A stretch of 64,000 nt of DNA from Macrophomina tecta. Taxonomy: Eukaryota; Ascomycota; Dothideomycetes; Botryosphaeriales; Botryosphaeriaceae. Of the stretch, positions 25,923-35,909 are shown piece by piece (positions within the stretch are counted from its first letter, which is position 1; each line of letters starts with the position of its first letter). The notes beneath the pieces are model-generated. The model was not told where the DNA came from, did not search any database, and saw only the letters and a program-made list of their open reading frames with translations. The stretch covers positions 1,612,001 to 1,676,000 of the forward strand of contig JAKSGN010000003.1 in assembly GCA_024180945.1 (NCBI GenBank), written 5' to 3'. The translations under genes were made by a program, and so were the position numbers.

Positions 25923-27114
25923 GGGACTGAAGTGTGATTGCGGGAGGCCGAGTTGTGGAGAATTGTGTCTATCTTGCCCCTCGTTGCAAGACATTCTTCT
26001 CCGAAAGTCACAGCTCGTTTTTGGATTTGTTGAATGCTCCATAGATGGCATTCCTCGGTTGTTGACAATACATTTTCACCATCGAGTCTTTCCAGTCCCT
26101 GTTCAATTCCGAGAATTCTACCATCTACTGAATGTTGCGTCACAGCTTAAATTTGAAGGGGAAATGCTCTCGTTTCTAGAGATCTGTGCCCCCATTTTGT
26201 AATGCTAATTTCCATAGATGCCAAACGCCCGTCCCTGTGGAAACACTTTGAAGTTTCTTTCAGCATTTACATTGCCAGTGTCCTCCAAGTTTTACTTTCT
26301 CCCCTTCCGCAGTCCCCCATCATGCTGTTACCCGGGCTGCCAACTGCGAATGCTGCTTCAGCAGCTCGAACAATCACTTTTTTTTCTGCACTTATTCTCA
26401 CACTTGAACACAACTGGTCCCATTACGAAGCAATTGAAAAAGTGCGTGGTTAAGCTCCGTAATTTCGCTAAAGACTAGAAAGGCAGGCTAAGATAGTCCA
26501 TTAAATAGGTTTTTAACGAGCACTGCATTTTCGAGAGCTAAATTTATCGGCCTGCACCGTCATTTATCTACAGAAGACTGATACCCAAAGGTAGCTTGTT
26601 TTCGTGAGCTTTCTGCTAAAGAGCGGCGCCTTATTGTCTGCGTGGCATGGGCAAGTCTACTTCAAAGTACTACCTTTGACGTTATTCCACCTGGTCGACG
26701 CTTTCGCTCTGAAAACAGCGAACCGAACATGATGACGACGCACGGATGGCGTGGCTCACGGTGTCTAGATGTAAAAGGGCCAAAGGTCAGTACATGGAAC
26801 CAGATTCATCCGCAATCCGTTAAAAGCTTCCATTTCATTTATTTTTTGGCCTTTTTGTGCCAATAGCGCTTCATGAGGGTTTGAAGGTGTACCTGACCTA
26901 CCATGGCTCGTCCCTTAGCCCCACCACAGAAATTATGTAAATTTTCAGCAACACATCCCAAATTGAGGTGTTTTATGTGTTTTAACAGCTTCGCACGTTG
27001 CATTTTAGTAGCTTTAATGCCATTGTCTTGTGAGTAAAAGGCAGCTCTTCCCGTCACACGCCTCCACTAAGAGACCCCTTCGTCGTGACCTCCATTATCG
27101 ACGCTCCGTATAGA
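25923..27114. other. AT-rich stretch without a gene
   Basis: Short ORFs only, with low-complexity Leu/Ser-rich translations and no recognisable motif. Composition is AT-richer than the flanking housekeeping regions. I see no terminal repeats or transposase remnant. Confidence 0.5.
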
Positions 27115-27564
27115 ATGCTCAAGTCACCCAGGGAGCTACGAGAGTTGATTTTAGGCTTATTCATCAGTCATAATCATAAAAACGTAACTATTGTCCCTAC
27201 AGAGGTTTTCTTGATCGAAATTTCCCGCACGGATAGCCTTCGTCATATCGCTTTGATATTCGTGAGTCGCCGGACCAAGGAAGAATACGAAGAGGCTTTT
27301 TATCACGAGGCGGACGCCATCATATGCAGGCCTTTCCCTGACTTCTATTACTGCGATGGAGAGTGGACTTACTCGCCTCTGGGAGCCCTGCGGGAAATGC
27401 CGGGCCGCGTCAAGAGCCACTGTCATCTCGAACTACAATTTGATACCTCAACCATAACTCTACAGGCGCAAAGAGTATTCGCCGGGCAGCCAGCAATCTA
27501 TGAATCCATCTCATGTTGGTCAGCAAGGAGCCTATATATCTGCTACCCAATTTGGAGTTGCTGA
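27115..27564 (+). CDS. Hypothetical 2EXR/F-box-like protein, possibly decayed
   Basis: An ORF of 149 codons from the ATG at 27115 starts MLKSPRELRELILGLFIS, the pattern (LPRELR-x-hydrophobic) that opens 2EXR/F-box-like fungal proteins, and continues with IALIFVSRRTKEEYEEAFY, which matches the usual V-x-R-Q-x-x-E-E second motif. The frame is open upstream to 27034 with no ATG, so the natural start may be lost or lie in an unseen exon. Downstream, after stops, another frame at about 27850-28000 reads KEWEGIDRPDVGDPLLAVDQ, which could be a detached C-terminal piece. An intact member of the same broad family lies at 41066-41803 and a broken one at 30895-31740. Molecular function is unknown. It may be a young pseudogene rather than an expressed gene. 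Confidence 0.4.
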   Translation: MLKSPRELRELILGLFISHNHKNVTIVPTEVFLIEISRTDSLRHIALIFVSRRTKEEYEEAFYHEADAIICRPFPDFYYCDGEWTYSPLGALREMPGRVKSHCHLELQFDTSTITLQAQRVFAGQPAIYESISCWSARSLYICYPIWSC

Positions 27565-28113
27565 TAATTTAGTGTGCTACTTGACTCCTTGACAGCTGGT
27601 AATAAATTGCGCATGCATAGGGTTGCATTATACGTGAGCTTTCCTTACTACTGGCAGCACACCGGAAAAATATGTGTAAGAAGTTCGAGCCATGCTTTTG
27701 CGATAAACGAAAAATAGGCTCATGACGAACCTTGTGTATGTGCTGGAGAAAAACTGACACGCCTAAGCGAGGGCAGAATTGATAACGATGCAGGATACGA
27801 CTCTCATTATCTTTTTCGATTACCAACTGCGTGAACGGCGTATCGCAGTATTAATGCCAACAAGACTTATTGGGAAATGTGTAAAGAGTGGGAGGGAATT
27901 GACAGACCTGATGTTGGAGATCCGCTCCTGGCGGTTGATCAAGGGCTATACACACTATGGGCCGGTTATGAAGGCAAAATTATAATTCGTCCTCTTTCGT
28001 GGCTCAGGAATCTCCTTTCAGTTCCGCAAAGCTTTACTTCATGTACTTCATTGGTTTCTAAAAGGAAGACGCTGTCTATAATTATAATTCAGAGAGGCAT
28101 CAGAGGCACATAA

Positions 28114-29226
28114 TCAGGCAAACCAAACCTTAGCCCGCTTTTCACCCGCACCCTTCAGTGAACCGCCTTTAGAAGAACCCTCGGAGGAAGCGCCCTCAGA
28201 AGAAGAGCCCTCGGAAGAAGCACCCTCGGAGGAAGCACCCTCGGAAGAAGCGCCCTCGGAGGAAGCGCCCTCAGAAGAAGCACCTTCGGAAGAAGCACCC
28301 TCAGAAGAAGCACCCTCAGAAGAAGCACCCTCGGAGGAAGCACCCTCGGAGGAAGCGCCCTCAGAAGAAGCACCTTCGGAAGAAGCACCCTCAGAAGAAG
28401 CACCCTCAGAAGAAGCACCCTCGGAAGAAGCGCCCTCGGAGGAAGCGCCCTCAGTACTCTCGATGGCTCCAGATTCTCCAGCACCGGACTCAGATGCACC
28501 TCCTTCAGCAGCGCCACTCTCGGAAGAGCCTTCCGCAGCGCCACTCTCCGATGAACCTTCGGCAGCACTGCCCTCAGCAGCTCCGCCCTCAGAGGCACCC
28601 TCTCCGGAAGCACCACTCTCAGAAGCACCGCTTTCGCCTTCGGCAGCACTACCTTCAGCGGCACTGCCTTCGGAGGAACTGCCCTCAGAAGCACTACCCT
28701 CGGCAGCACCGCTCTCGCCCTCGGCAGCTCCCTCTCCCTCAGCGGCAGCTCCCTCTCCCTCAGCGGCAGCTCCTTCCCCCTCAGCCGCCGCACCCTCTCC
28801 CGCAGCAGCGCCAGCCTCACCGCCACGGCCCTCACCGCCCCGTCCGCCCATCAGCATACCCAACAAGGCCTCAAGCAATCCACCACCCTGGCCGCCCCTG
28901 TGCTTCTCACTGCTCATGTCGTCGAGGGCAGTGGTCGGCGTGGGGACGACAGCGCCGGTGGTGCCGTTGGCGAAGGCGGCGTGGGTCGAGTTGCCGTAGA
29001 CGGCGGCCTTGAAGTTGGCGATAGCCTTCTCGGCGTCGTCGGTGTCGGTGCAATTGGAGGAACCGTCGAGCTGGCGGAGGGCGTGGCGGGCGGTGTTCGT
29101 GACGGGGTAGGGCGGGGAGGCGAGGTTGCGGGCGTCGCTGTCGTTGGTGGCGTGGCGACGGACGACGGCGGCTGAGTGCGCGCTGGTGGCGGCGGAGGCG
29201 AGGAGGAGAATGTTGGTGAAGTGCAT
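28114..29226 (-). CDS. Secreted Ser/Glu/Ala-rich tandem-repeat protein
   Basis: Single-exon ORF of 370 residues. It begins with a clear signal peptide (MHFTNILLLASAATSAHSA), followed by a dibasic VVRR site, several N-glycosylation sequons (NDS, NCT, NST, NGT) and a 60-residue unique part, then a Gly/Arg patch (LMGGRGGEGRGGE). From there the chain is almost wholly Gly, Ala, Ser and Glu: first EGEGAAA-type units, then about 18 tandem copies of GASSE. It ends GSLKGAGEKRAKVWFA, so a Kex2-type KR sits six residues from the C-terminus. The protein should be extracellular or wall-associated, very acidic and disordered. No known enzyme or wall-anchor motif is present, and no GPI signal is visible. 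The CCAAT-containing (AAAT)n stretch immediately upstream may serve its promoter. It is the only clearly intact gene in the decay zone. Function is unknown. Confidence 0.85.
   Translation of the reverse strand: MHFTNILLLASAATSAHSAAVVRRHATNDSDARNLASPPYPVTNTARHALRQLDGSSNCTDTDDAEKAIANFKAAVYGNSTHAAFANGTTGAVVPTPTTALDDMSSEKHRGGQGGGLLEALLGMLMGGRGGEGRGGEAGAAAGEGAAAEGEGAAAEGEGAAAEGEGAAEGESGAAEGSASEGSSSEGSAAEGSAAEGESGASESGASGEGASEGGAAEGSAAEGSSESGAAEGSSESGAAEGGASESGAGESGAIESTEGASSEGASSEGASSEGASSEGASSEGASSEGASSEGASSEGASSEGASSEGASSEGASSEGASSEGASSEGASSEGASSEGSSSEGASSEGSSKGGSLKGAGEKRAKVWFA
28175..28452. repeat. 15-bp coding minisatellite (GASSE repeat)
   Basis: About 18 tandem 15-bp units, each encoding GASSE on the minus strand, with synonymous differences between units. 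The order of variant units repeats with a 90-bp offset (compare 28265 onward with 28355 onward), so a block of six units appears to have been duplicated. Confidence 0.9.
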
Positions 29227-29249
29227 TTTGGATTGGTTTTGCTTTGAGC

Positions 29250-29276
29250 GGAAATTTATTTATTTATTTATTTTTT
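29250..29276. promoter_or_regulatory. (TTTA)n tract and CCAAT box upstream of the repeat protein gene
   Basis: Read on the minus strand this is (AAAT)n followed by TTTCCGCTCAAAGC and ACCAATCC, ending a few bases before the ATG at 29226. The AT tract could act as a TATA-like or nucleosome-excluding element, and CCAAT is the HAP-complex site. The role is inferred from position only. Confidence 0.35.
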
Positions 29277-30894
29277 GTCTTTTTGTTCTTTGGTCTTTGG
29301 ACGGCGATCTCGTATGGATGAAGCGATTGACGGATCAGATTGACCGGCGATGGAGCGAAGGGAGATTGATAGTTGGAAGTATCGGGTCGACCGGTATGTT
29401 GTTATTGAAGCGAAGGTTGAAGTAGCGAACTGTAGACTGGAACGACTGTCCTGCAGATGATGCTGTGGATGCTGATGGTGGTCGTCTTCCAGATTGATGC
29501 CGAGACGTGGGATTTATACCTTTTGCTGCAGGTGGACACCATGGGCGAGAACGTCCCCTCTGACCGTGAGACACCCCTTGACGAGCAACATGACGACGTC
29601 AACGTTCACACCTTCGCCCCACCAGTGTTCTGTTCAAACGGCGTTTCCATCATGTCTCGCAGCTCGGGGCCGAGTTGCATGCCGCTCATTGGCCAGCAGG
29701 AGTTCTGGACACAGGGGCCCAGGCCTCTGCGTCAAACGGCTCTGACGACCGCATAACCACCCTGCCAGCAGCATCGTGAAGCTGCCAAGCTCAGGTGTGG
29801 TTGACGTAAGGTGTCTCTCCTGTCCAACAAGACACTTGGCATTTCCGGATTGACAACCTCCGGTCGCAGGCGTTCCTGCGATTGGGTTGAAATGTTTGCG
29901 AAACTGTGGTGTAAAACGATGGAGTGTGTGATGTTGGGGCTTGGTGGTCGTTTTGGCAGTTTCGGCGAGGGGAGAGTCGGAAACGACGCCAGGCAGCTCT
30001 CAGGCCCCAACGCCGAATGACTTTCCAGACCAAGGCCTCCTCGAACTACTGAGAAGACGCGCGCATTCTGGAACAGCTCTGATATGATGTTTAAGAAGCC
30101 TTGGCAATTATGCATCATGCAGACCACGAAAGCGGGGTAATTCTGCGCATACACACTTCTACAAAGTGGGGGTTATTTAAGGTCTCGACCTGTCCAAAGA
30201 TACTTTCATGTGAACCAAAGAGATACAGCCGAGAGCCTTGTGGGGACTGAGATGCTTCAGGATAAGGACGCTCACCCGAAGTCATCGTTGGCAGGATCGG
30301 CGAGTTTTTGTTTCTTCCACCATGCAGGGATGGTTTCCCCCAAGGCAACGCGCAGTAGCTGGCCCACGGGATCAACAACACCGATACAAGTTTGACCACA
30401 TTATCATATGGAAAGTTAAATCAATGGTCTACAATTGATTGCCCAACAACAACAACAATAATAACAACAACAATGAGAAATGCATACGAGGACTAACTCA
30501 TCGCACTTGTGGAAGACCCTGAATTACTGAGCGCCGCTGTTTACTACAACATAGCAACCCACCATCAGCGTTTTATAGTCTGCTGGCTTGATATATCACT
30601 GAGCTTTCTTACAGCCTTGCGTTGTAACCAGGGGCAATGTCCCTTCCCATGCTACGGAAGTGCGGACATGAAGTGATGCCGACTGGCATCTGAAGCTGCG
30701 ATGCTGTGTGCAAGATGGGTTCCTATTGCAGTGTGACCTGAGACATGTGCATCGGATACGTATCTATTCCTCACAGAAGGGAGACTCAGAGATTGTACTA
30801 CAAGAAAGGCCCAACTATCTCCGGTAGTCGAATCCCCGACCCACAGTCCACATTACAAAGTTTCCACGAACTAAACTGACATTCAAAATTCAGT
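29277..30894. other. Gene-free stretch in the decay zone
   Basis: Only short ORFs without recognisable motifs. A CAA/AAT-rich low-complexity patch lies at about 30448-30475. No terminal repeats, tRNA or conserved coding blocks were seen. Confidence 0.5.
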
Positions 30895-31740
30895 ATGGAT
30901 GCCGATATGATCGACTAATTCACAGCCTTAGAAGCCCTATCGCGAATCCTGGCTTTTCCACGCGAAGTCCGAAGCAATGTCTTTGAACAGTAGATCATCG
31001 CCAAGCACGAAGACGCGGCGTCACATGTAGAGTTGGAGAATAACCCGCCACTGCTATTGCATTACCTCATAAAAACCTCTAGCCACGACTCTCGGCTTAT
31101 AAGTATCCTCTGCTGCCGCCAGGTCCAGGATGAGTTTATTGAGGAGCTATTCCGTACGCTATTAACAGCCCTAGCCTTAACCTGGCTCACCGGCTCGACA
31201 GCTCCTCGTTCGATGTATGCGCCAACGAAAAAATGAACGTAGGGATCTGGGTGGGCTTCCACTCTTACCTCGAATGTGAAGTCGACTCTATACTGTCTAG
31301 ACTTCCCAACACGGAGTCTTTAAGTGTTTCGATTGCTTCAGGTCTTCGGGGGCGATTCGGCTACACTGGTTCTGAGAGGATTAAGAAGCGTTCATACGAA
31401 TTCAGAAGATTTTTTACGGTGCAGGCCAAGTGACGATGAGAGAAAAGCAGCTGAACAAAAGGCCACTGCGAGAAGTCGTCACACCTCATGGCTCAGCCGC
31501 CGGAAAACGCCGCAGCTGAAGGCACTCACGAAGAAGCCGAAGGTGCAGTTTGCCTGCGAGCCAGAGTTTCCGGTGGAGATGAATTGTGTTACGGATCACT
31601 CTAATCGAAAGATAGGCATAATGGTATCAAATAAAAGCAAAACTTTGTGCACGAAATTCGGGCAGGCGAGTCTACGAGCGAAAGACTTCACCTGGCCATG
31701 GTATCAAACACCTGAGTCGCCGCGCCCGAACACTGACTAA
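30895..31740 (+). pseudogene. Broken 2EXR/F-box-like gene with TAA and TAG in the first exon
   Basis: From the ATG at 30895 the frame reads MDADMID, TAA (30916), ALSRILAFPREVRSNVFEQ, TAG (30991), then IIAKHEDAASHVELENN and ILCCRQVQDEFIEELFR. The FPREVR and RQVQDEF elements are the two landmarks of the 2EXR/F-box-like family. Both stops would be Gln codons (CAA, CAG) before a C-to-T change. Near 31157 the coding sense moves to another frame (INSPSLNLAHRLDSSSFDVC, then MNVGIWVGFHSYLECEVDS), and near 31430 it moves again to a frame ending WYQTPESPRPNTD at 31740. Two nonsense changes and two frame changes mean this is not a working gene. The family function is unknown. Confidence 0.6.
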
Positions 31741-31818
31741 CCGAAAGGCGAATCTCATCTAAGCTACAACCAACACCCCGAAACCTCCCCGACCTTCGTG
31801 CTACCACTTCTGGTCCTC

Positions 31819-32196
31819 CTAGCACCCACCGCCTCCACCACCATCGCCACCACCGCCTCCTCCTCCACCTCCGCCGCCGCCATCGCCACCACCACCTCCT
31901 CCTCCTCCTCCGCCGCCGCCATCGCCACCGCTGAATCCGCCAAAAGATCCACCGCCGCCACAATCATGGTACCCGCCTCCATGCCCATGATGTCCAAAGT
32001 GACCATGATGTCCGTGGTGCCCGCCGGAATGCAAGTAACCCCCGCCTGACCCGTCGATTACAGGGTCAACGTTGTATTTTGGAGGCTTATACCGAGGATT
32101 CGACGTTGTAGAATAGTTATAAGGGCGCGGTGCATATTGCGTCGTCTGGTAATTGCCCCTGTAGGGGTGTGGTGGGCGGGAAGGTCCGCAGCCCAT
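31819..32196 (-). CDS. Glycine-rich protein with N-terminal myristoylation/palmitoylation motif
   Basis: Single-exon ORF of 125 residues. The N-terminus MGCGPS fits the N-myristoylation rule (Gly2, Ser6) with Cys3 available for palmitoylation, which together target proteins to the plasma membrane or endomembranes. The middle is Tyr/Pro-rich (YAPRPYNYSTTSNPRYKPP), then a His/Gly block (HSGGHHGHHGHFGHHGHGGG), then a C-terminal Gly run broken by single Asp residues and ending in Cys. The His block could bind metal, but that is inference. Low complexity means chance ORFs are a concern, yet the ordered blocks, ATG context and acylation motif argue for a real protein. No homologue is recognised. 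Confidence 0.6.
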   Translation of the reverse strand: MGCGPSRPPHPYRGNYQTTQYAPRPYNYSTTSNPRYKPPKYNVDPVIDGSGGGYLHSGGHHGHHGHFGHHGHGGGYHDCGGGGSFGGFSGGDGGGGGGGGGGGGDGGGGGGGGGGGGDGGGGGGC

Positions 32197-33718
32197 GGTG
32201 GTGGATCGCTTGGTAGATAGAGTGTGCGTTGATGCAGGATAGTTCTGAGATGCGAAAATCTCGGAGGTAGGTAGATGTTGACAGTGATCTTATCGAGCTG
32301 GGTTTGGTGCTCGACAAGAAGAAGGTTTGCTGATTGTAAGGAAGTGGAAGAGGAGTTGAGGTGTTAATGGTGATGGTTTTCGAATACGACAGCGGAGAGC
32401 ACGCGCAGATAAATAACCCCCCCTCCTCCTCCTTTGTGATCAACCTCGGAATAACCCGCACGTCATCAGGGCCGCCTTACCGGGTGGTCACACTCACACA
32501 CACACGTCCGTACCGTACTCCGAATCGACGCGAAGCCGAACAGCCCCAGCCTTGCGCCATCCCTGCCGAATCCGCCGTGCCTCGATCGCGTATAGCGCAT
32601 CCTTCACACCAGCCCTTCGATGCTGCCTCGCCAAAGTTAGCAACGGGGAAACGTTATCCTCGCTCGACACAGAGGCGCAGAACGTGCACTCGTTCCCATT
32701 TCTTTCTTTCTTGCCTCCTCCATCAGCTCACACATACGCGTATCGGTCTCGGGTGCTCACGCCTAGTCACGAAGTCGCCTCTGCCACCAAATGCCAGTAT
32801 CTCGCCCGCGCCTCCGTGTCCGCGCCGCATTCGCCCGCGATGCGGCAGGCTTCCAGAAGAGATCCTGCGGCTGCATCGCCCCCTCGCATCGCACCATGCG
32901 ATAGCGGAAGCCGCCACGCCTGCCAATTCGAAAAGCTAGATGGGCGGCTGTCGGTTGGCACTCGCGTAGGCAACTGCTGCGGAGCGAAGAGTGGCTGAGC
33001 GGTTTAGTTGAGGTTGGAGGTCAGGGCGCGCCGGGGGACCGTCAGCCTCACAGGGCTTATCGTCAGCGCTAGTACCGATGGGGCAGGGAGAGATCGCCGG
33101 AGGGCTGTGTGTGGGGGCCTAATCGTGTGCGGAATGTGGAGAGCTGTGGGATGGCAGCATGGTGTCTGGCAGGGGACACTCGTGTATACTGCTAGGTTGC
33201 AGTTCAATCCTTGTACTGGGTCTTGCGACGTGTGGGGGAGTATTGGTGGTACTGGTTGCCGGATTTGGATTAGCGGACTCTACTGTTGTAGAAAAGGTCG
33301 CTGTGGACGTGGTTCCTCTATGCCGAGTCATTCTTCAGAACGTCATTGGGACGCACGGTCGTGCAGAGCATATGATCATTCTGCTATCTGCCTTGCCGTA
33401 CATCGTGCACCGCCCTACAACACCATTGGAATGCAATCACTTGTTCCGGAAACGTCGTTCAGTAAGGGTATTCTCTCGTGTCACGCGGCCGAAGGCTAGG
33501 CAGGCTTCTTTCAATGCGACTTGCATAGGGCTTCGAGGCTCGTATACTCCAGTTAACCCTCATCTTGAGGGAAGCCCGGTAAAAACCGCAGTTCTATTAG
33601 CCCACCCGCCGACCCTGTCTGATGCTCTATCCATGTCCCTTGTCTGTATTTTTTCCCCCCCCCCTTCCTTCTCTTCTCTACGCGCATGCATGTTCTGGGC
33701 TAACAATGCTCTTTTCCC
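32197..33718. other. Intergenic region without a supported gene
   Basis: Lies upstream of the Gly-rich gene and downstream of the tautomerase gene. A plus-strand ORF of 192 codons (32361-32939) and another of 232 codons (33159-33857) are present. The second runs antisense into the tautomerase coding exon, and neither shows a known motif. A C run sits at 33656-33664. Confidence 0.5.
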
Positions 33719-34168
33719 CTACAACTCGCCAGTCAAGAACTGGGCCCTGCCCAGACCAAAGCTCCAGTCCTCCCTCGTGTTCGCAGCGACGCTGACGATG
33801 AGATCGGAGCCGGGAACGCCGCACTCCTTCTCGAGCCGCTCGGCCAAGGCGGCGTAAACGGCTTGCTTCTTGGCGGCATCGCGACCCTGCTGGAAGATTT
33901 GGATGAAAACGAGCTTGTCGGTACGGGTCAGGCCGAGATTGGTGTCTTCGCAGATGATCTCGCAGGGTTCGTGCTGGGTGATGATATATAGGCCTATTAG
34001 TCGGCTCCCACACGGCCTCTGAGCTGTAGCAGGCGAGCCTACTTGGTAGCGGTCACGAGGAGGAGCGGCGAATTTCTCCAGCATGATTTCCTGCACGATG
34101 TCGGCAAGCTTCTTGATTTCCTCGGGCGAGCGGACGCCCTTGATCATGTCGATTTTGACGAGAGGCAT
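33719..34168 (-). CDS. Tautomerase-superfamily protein, YusQ-like
   Basis: Exons 34168-34043 and 33973-33719 join across a 69-bp intron (phase 0, GTAGGC...CACCCAG) to give 126 residues. The protein starts MPLVKIDMIKG, placing Pro directly after the initiator Met; in the 4-oxalocrotonate tautomerase superfamily this N-terminal proline is the catalytic base. The order RDRYQ-HEPCEIICED, RTDKLVFIQIFQQGR, KKQAVYAALAERL and REDWSFGLGRAQFLTGEL matches the longer YusQ-like tautomerases found in bacteria and fungi, fused-repeat size about 125-130. The start was chosen because the catalytic Pro must be residue 2, so upstream in-frame codons are not used. The natural substrate is unknown. It is divergent from RIM1 with about 750 bp between their start codons. 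Confidence 0.9.
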   Translation of the reverse strand: MPLVKIDMIKGVRSPEEIKKLADIVQEIMLEKFAAPPRDRYQVGSPATAQRPCGSRLIGLYIITQHEPCEIICEDTNLGLTRTDKLVFIQIFQQGRDAAKKQAVYAALAERLEKECGVPGSDLIVSVAANTREDWSFGLGRAQFLTGEL

Positions 34169-34921
34169 GTTGTTGGCTCGGGTCAAGCTGAGGTAGTGAT
34201 ATGTCAAGGGGGCAGTATGCTAAGGGAGAATGACTGAAGGTCCCAGAGAGAAAGCAGGCAGAAAGAGAAGCAACGACTCTTCGAGGATATGGCTGCTTGT
34301 CACTTCGGCGCAATTCCTGTGGGTCTGATACTGCAATCAGGGTGAGTGAGTAAGGTGAGTGTGTCAGTAGATAAGTTCCGCAGTGGCATGAGCCTTCTAT
34401 ATCGAGAGTCCGACTGTGTACTCATCCGAGCTTCCCCAACTGTATGGCGTCACGCATCGGGTCCGATCCGATCGCGGAGTTGATGCATAGCCGGCAGTCG
34501 AGACAGCCGCTCCTTACCTCAGCAGCGGACGAAGGGCTCCAGCGCAGGTAGGTCAAGACCGAAGGGCGTCTGGGGCGGGCCACTTCTGGCGCAATCGCAG
34601 GTCTTTTTGCATTTCCACGGAATCCACCGCCGGCGCCGACGGCGAGACTGTAGCCGGCTGACTCGCATAGGGCTGCGGAACGGCTGCCGCGCGACTCGCG
34701 CGCGCGAGGTCGACGCGCCAGGTTGGTGTTTGCGCTGTTTGCCCGCGCCAAAGCTTAGCTCTCGCCCGCCCAAGCTTTCTGTCTCAACACCACTCGCGCG
34801 TCGCGACAAACGCCGTTCCGTCCAGCTCACCCACCACCCGCCAATCTCTCCCTTCCCCGCGCAGCGCCCATCGCATCCGCTCCTTCGTGCAACCCGCATC
34901 CGTCAATCGCCGAATACAACA

Positions 34922-35570
34922 ATGAACGCCCTCCGCACTTCCGCCTTCGCCGCCGGCCGTCGCGCCTTCTCGACCACGCCGCGCGCCCAGCTCGCCAAGA
35001 TGACCATCATCGGCCGCCTGGGCGCAGAGCCCGAGCTGGTCAACACCAGCACTGGCAAGGAGATGGTGCGCTACGTCCTCGCCACCAACAGCGGCCGTCG
35101 CGAGAACAACGAGACCAGCTGGTTCCAGGTCGTCTCGTTTGACGAGGGCCCGCGCAAGGATTTCTTGCTGAACCTGCCCAAGGGGTGAGTCTTATTACAT
35201 TTGCGCATTCTTGCATTCGGTCAAAAATTGGAGGCAAAACGGGACTATGAGGGCTTACATGGTTGGGATGGCGGGACACAAAAAGGCGAATCCCGAAGCG
35301 ATTGGTTGGGCACAGTGGCTGACTTTACGAATCTGTTATAGCACGCTGATGCACCTTGAGGCTGACGCGAAGATGAACACTTTCGAAACCGCCGAGGGCC
35401 AGCGGGCGTCGCGCCTGAGCCTGATCCAGCGTAAGTTGCAAAGTGCCCCCGACTTGCAACTGCCGTCCCGATTCCAATCTAACGTTCAATCAGGCCAAAT
35501 CGAAGTCCTCAGCAGGCCCAACCGCCAGGATGCTGGCGACGCCTCCCAGGCTGCGCCCGAATCCGCTTAA
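34922..35570 (+). CDS. RIM1: Mitochondrial single-stranded DNA-binding protein
   Basis: Exons 34922-35184, 35342-35430 and 35494-35570 (introns 157 and 63 bp, both GT/AG) give 142 residues. The N-terminus MNALRTSAFAAGRRAFSTTPRA is a typical mitochondrial presequence. The OB-fold core follows: MTIIGRLGAEPEL, GKEMVRYVLATNSG, ETSWFQVVSFDEG, LLNLPKGTLMHLEADAKM, ASRLSLIQRQIEVLSRP. Length and order match fungal Rim1/mtSSB, which binds single-stranded mitochondrial DNA as a tetramer during replication. The last 15 residues are a short Ala/Gln-rich tail. The three exons were joined by reading frame and conservation; the junction residues G-T-L-M and Q-R-Q-I are as expected for the family. Confidence 0.95.
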
Positions 35571-35909
35571 GTCTTCTCCGCGCTCAGACCACGTTTTTCT
35601 TATGGATGATGCTCCCACTGGCGAGATGAACATGCTTTCCAGCGGATGCACTTGACGAACCCCCACGCAGAGGCGCTTTTTGTAGGATTCTGGTCTTCTT
35701 TAGAATCGAATTGGACGTCGACGAAGGAGAAACAACCAAACATTTTGTATTATGATTCCCTGTGTTAATACAACTCTGCTCAGGCTTTCCAACCAGCCAC
35801 TTTCCCGTATTTTCCCTCCCGAACTGATCCAGCAGTATCCTCACATCTTCCGGTTTCAATATTATTACAGGCCCCCCAGCAGCGCTTCATATCTCGTCTC
35901 GTTTTTCCA

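Noticed and set aside
28155..28999. Long ORFs in other frames of the GASSE repeat (226, 178 and 172 codons)
   Set aside because: A 15-bp repeat without stops is open in several frames; only the frame with the signal peptide makes sense.
32361..32939. 192-codon plus-strand ORF
   Set aside because: No domain, biased Arg/Pro/Ser composition, and an overlapping alternative frame of similar quality.
33159..33857. 232-codon plus-strand ORF with hydrophobic N-terminus
   Set aside because: Its 3' third is antisense to tautomerase exon 2 and it has no conserved motif; the hydrophobic start alone is weak evidence.
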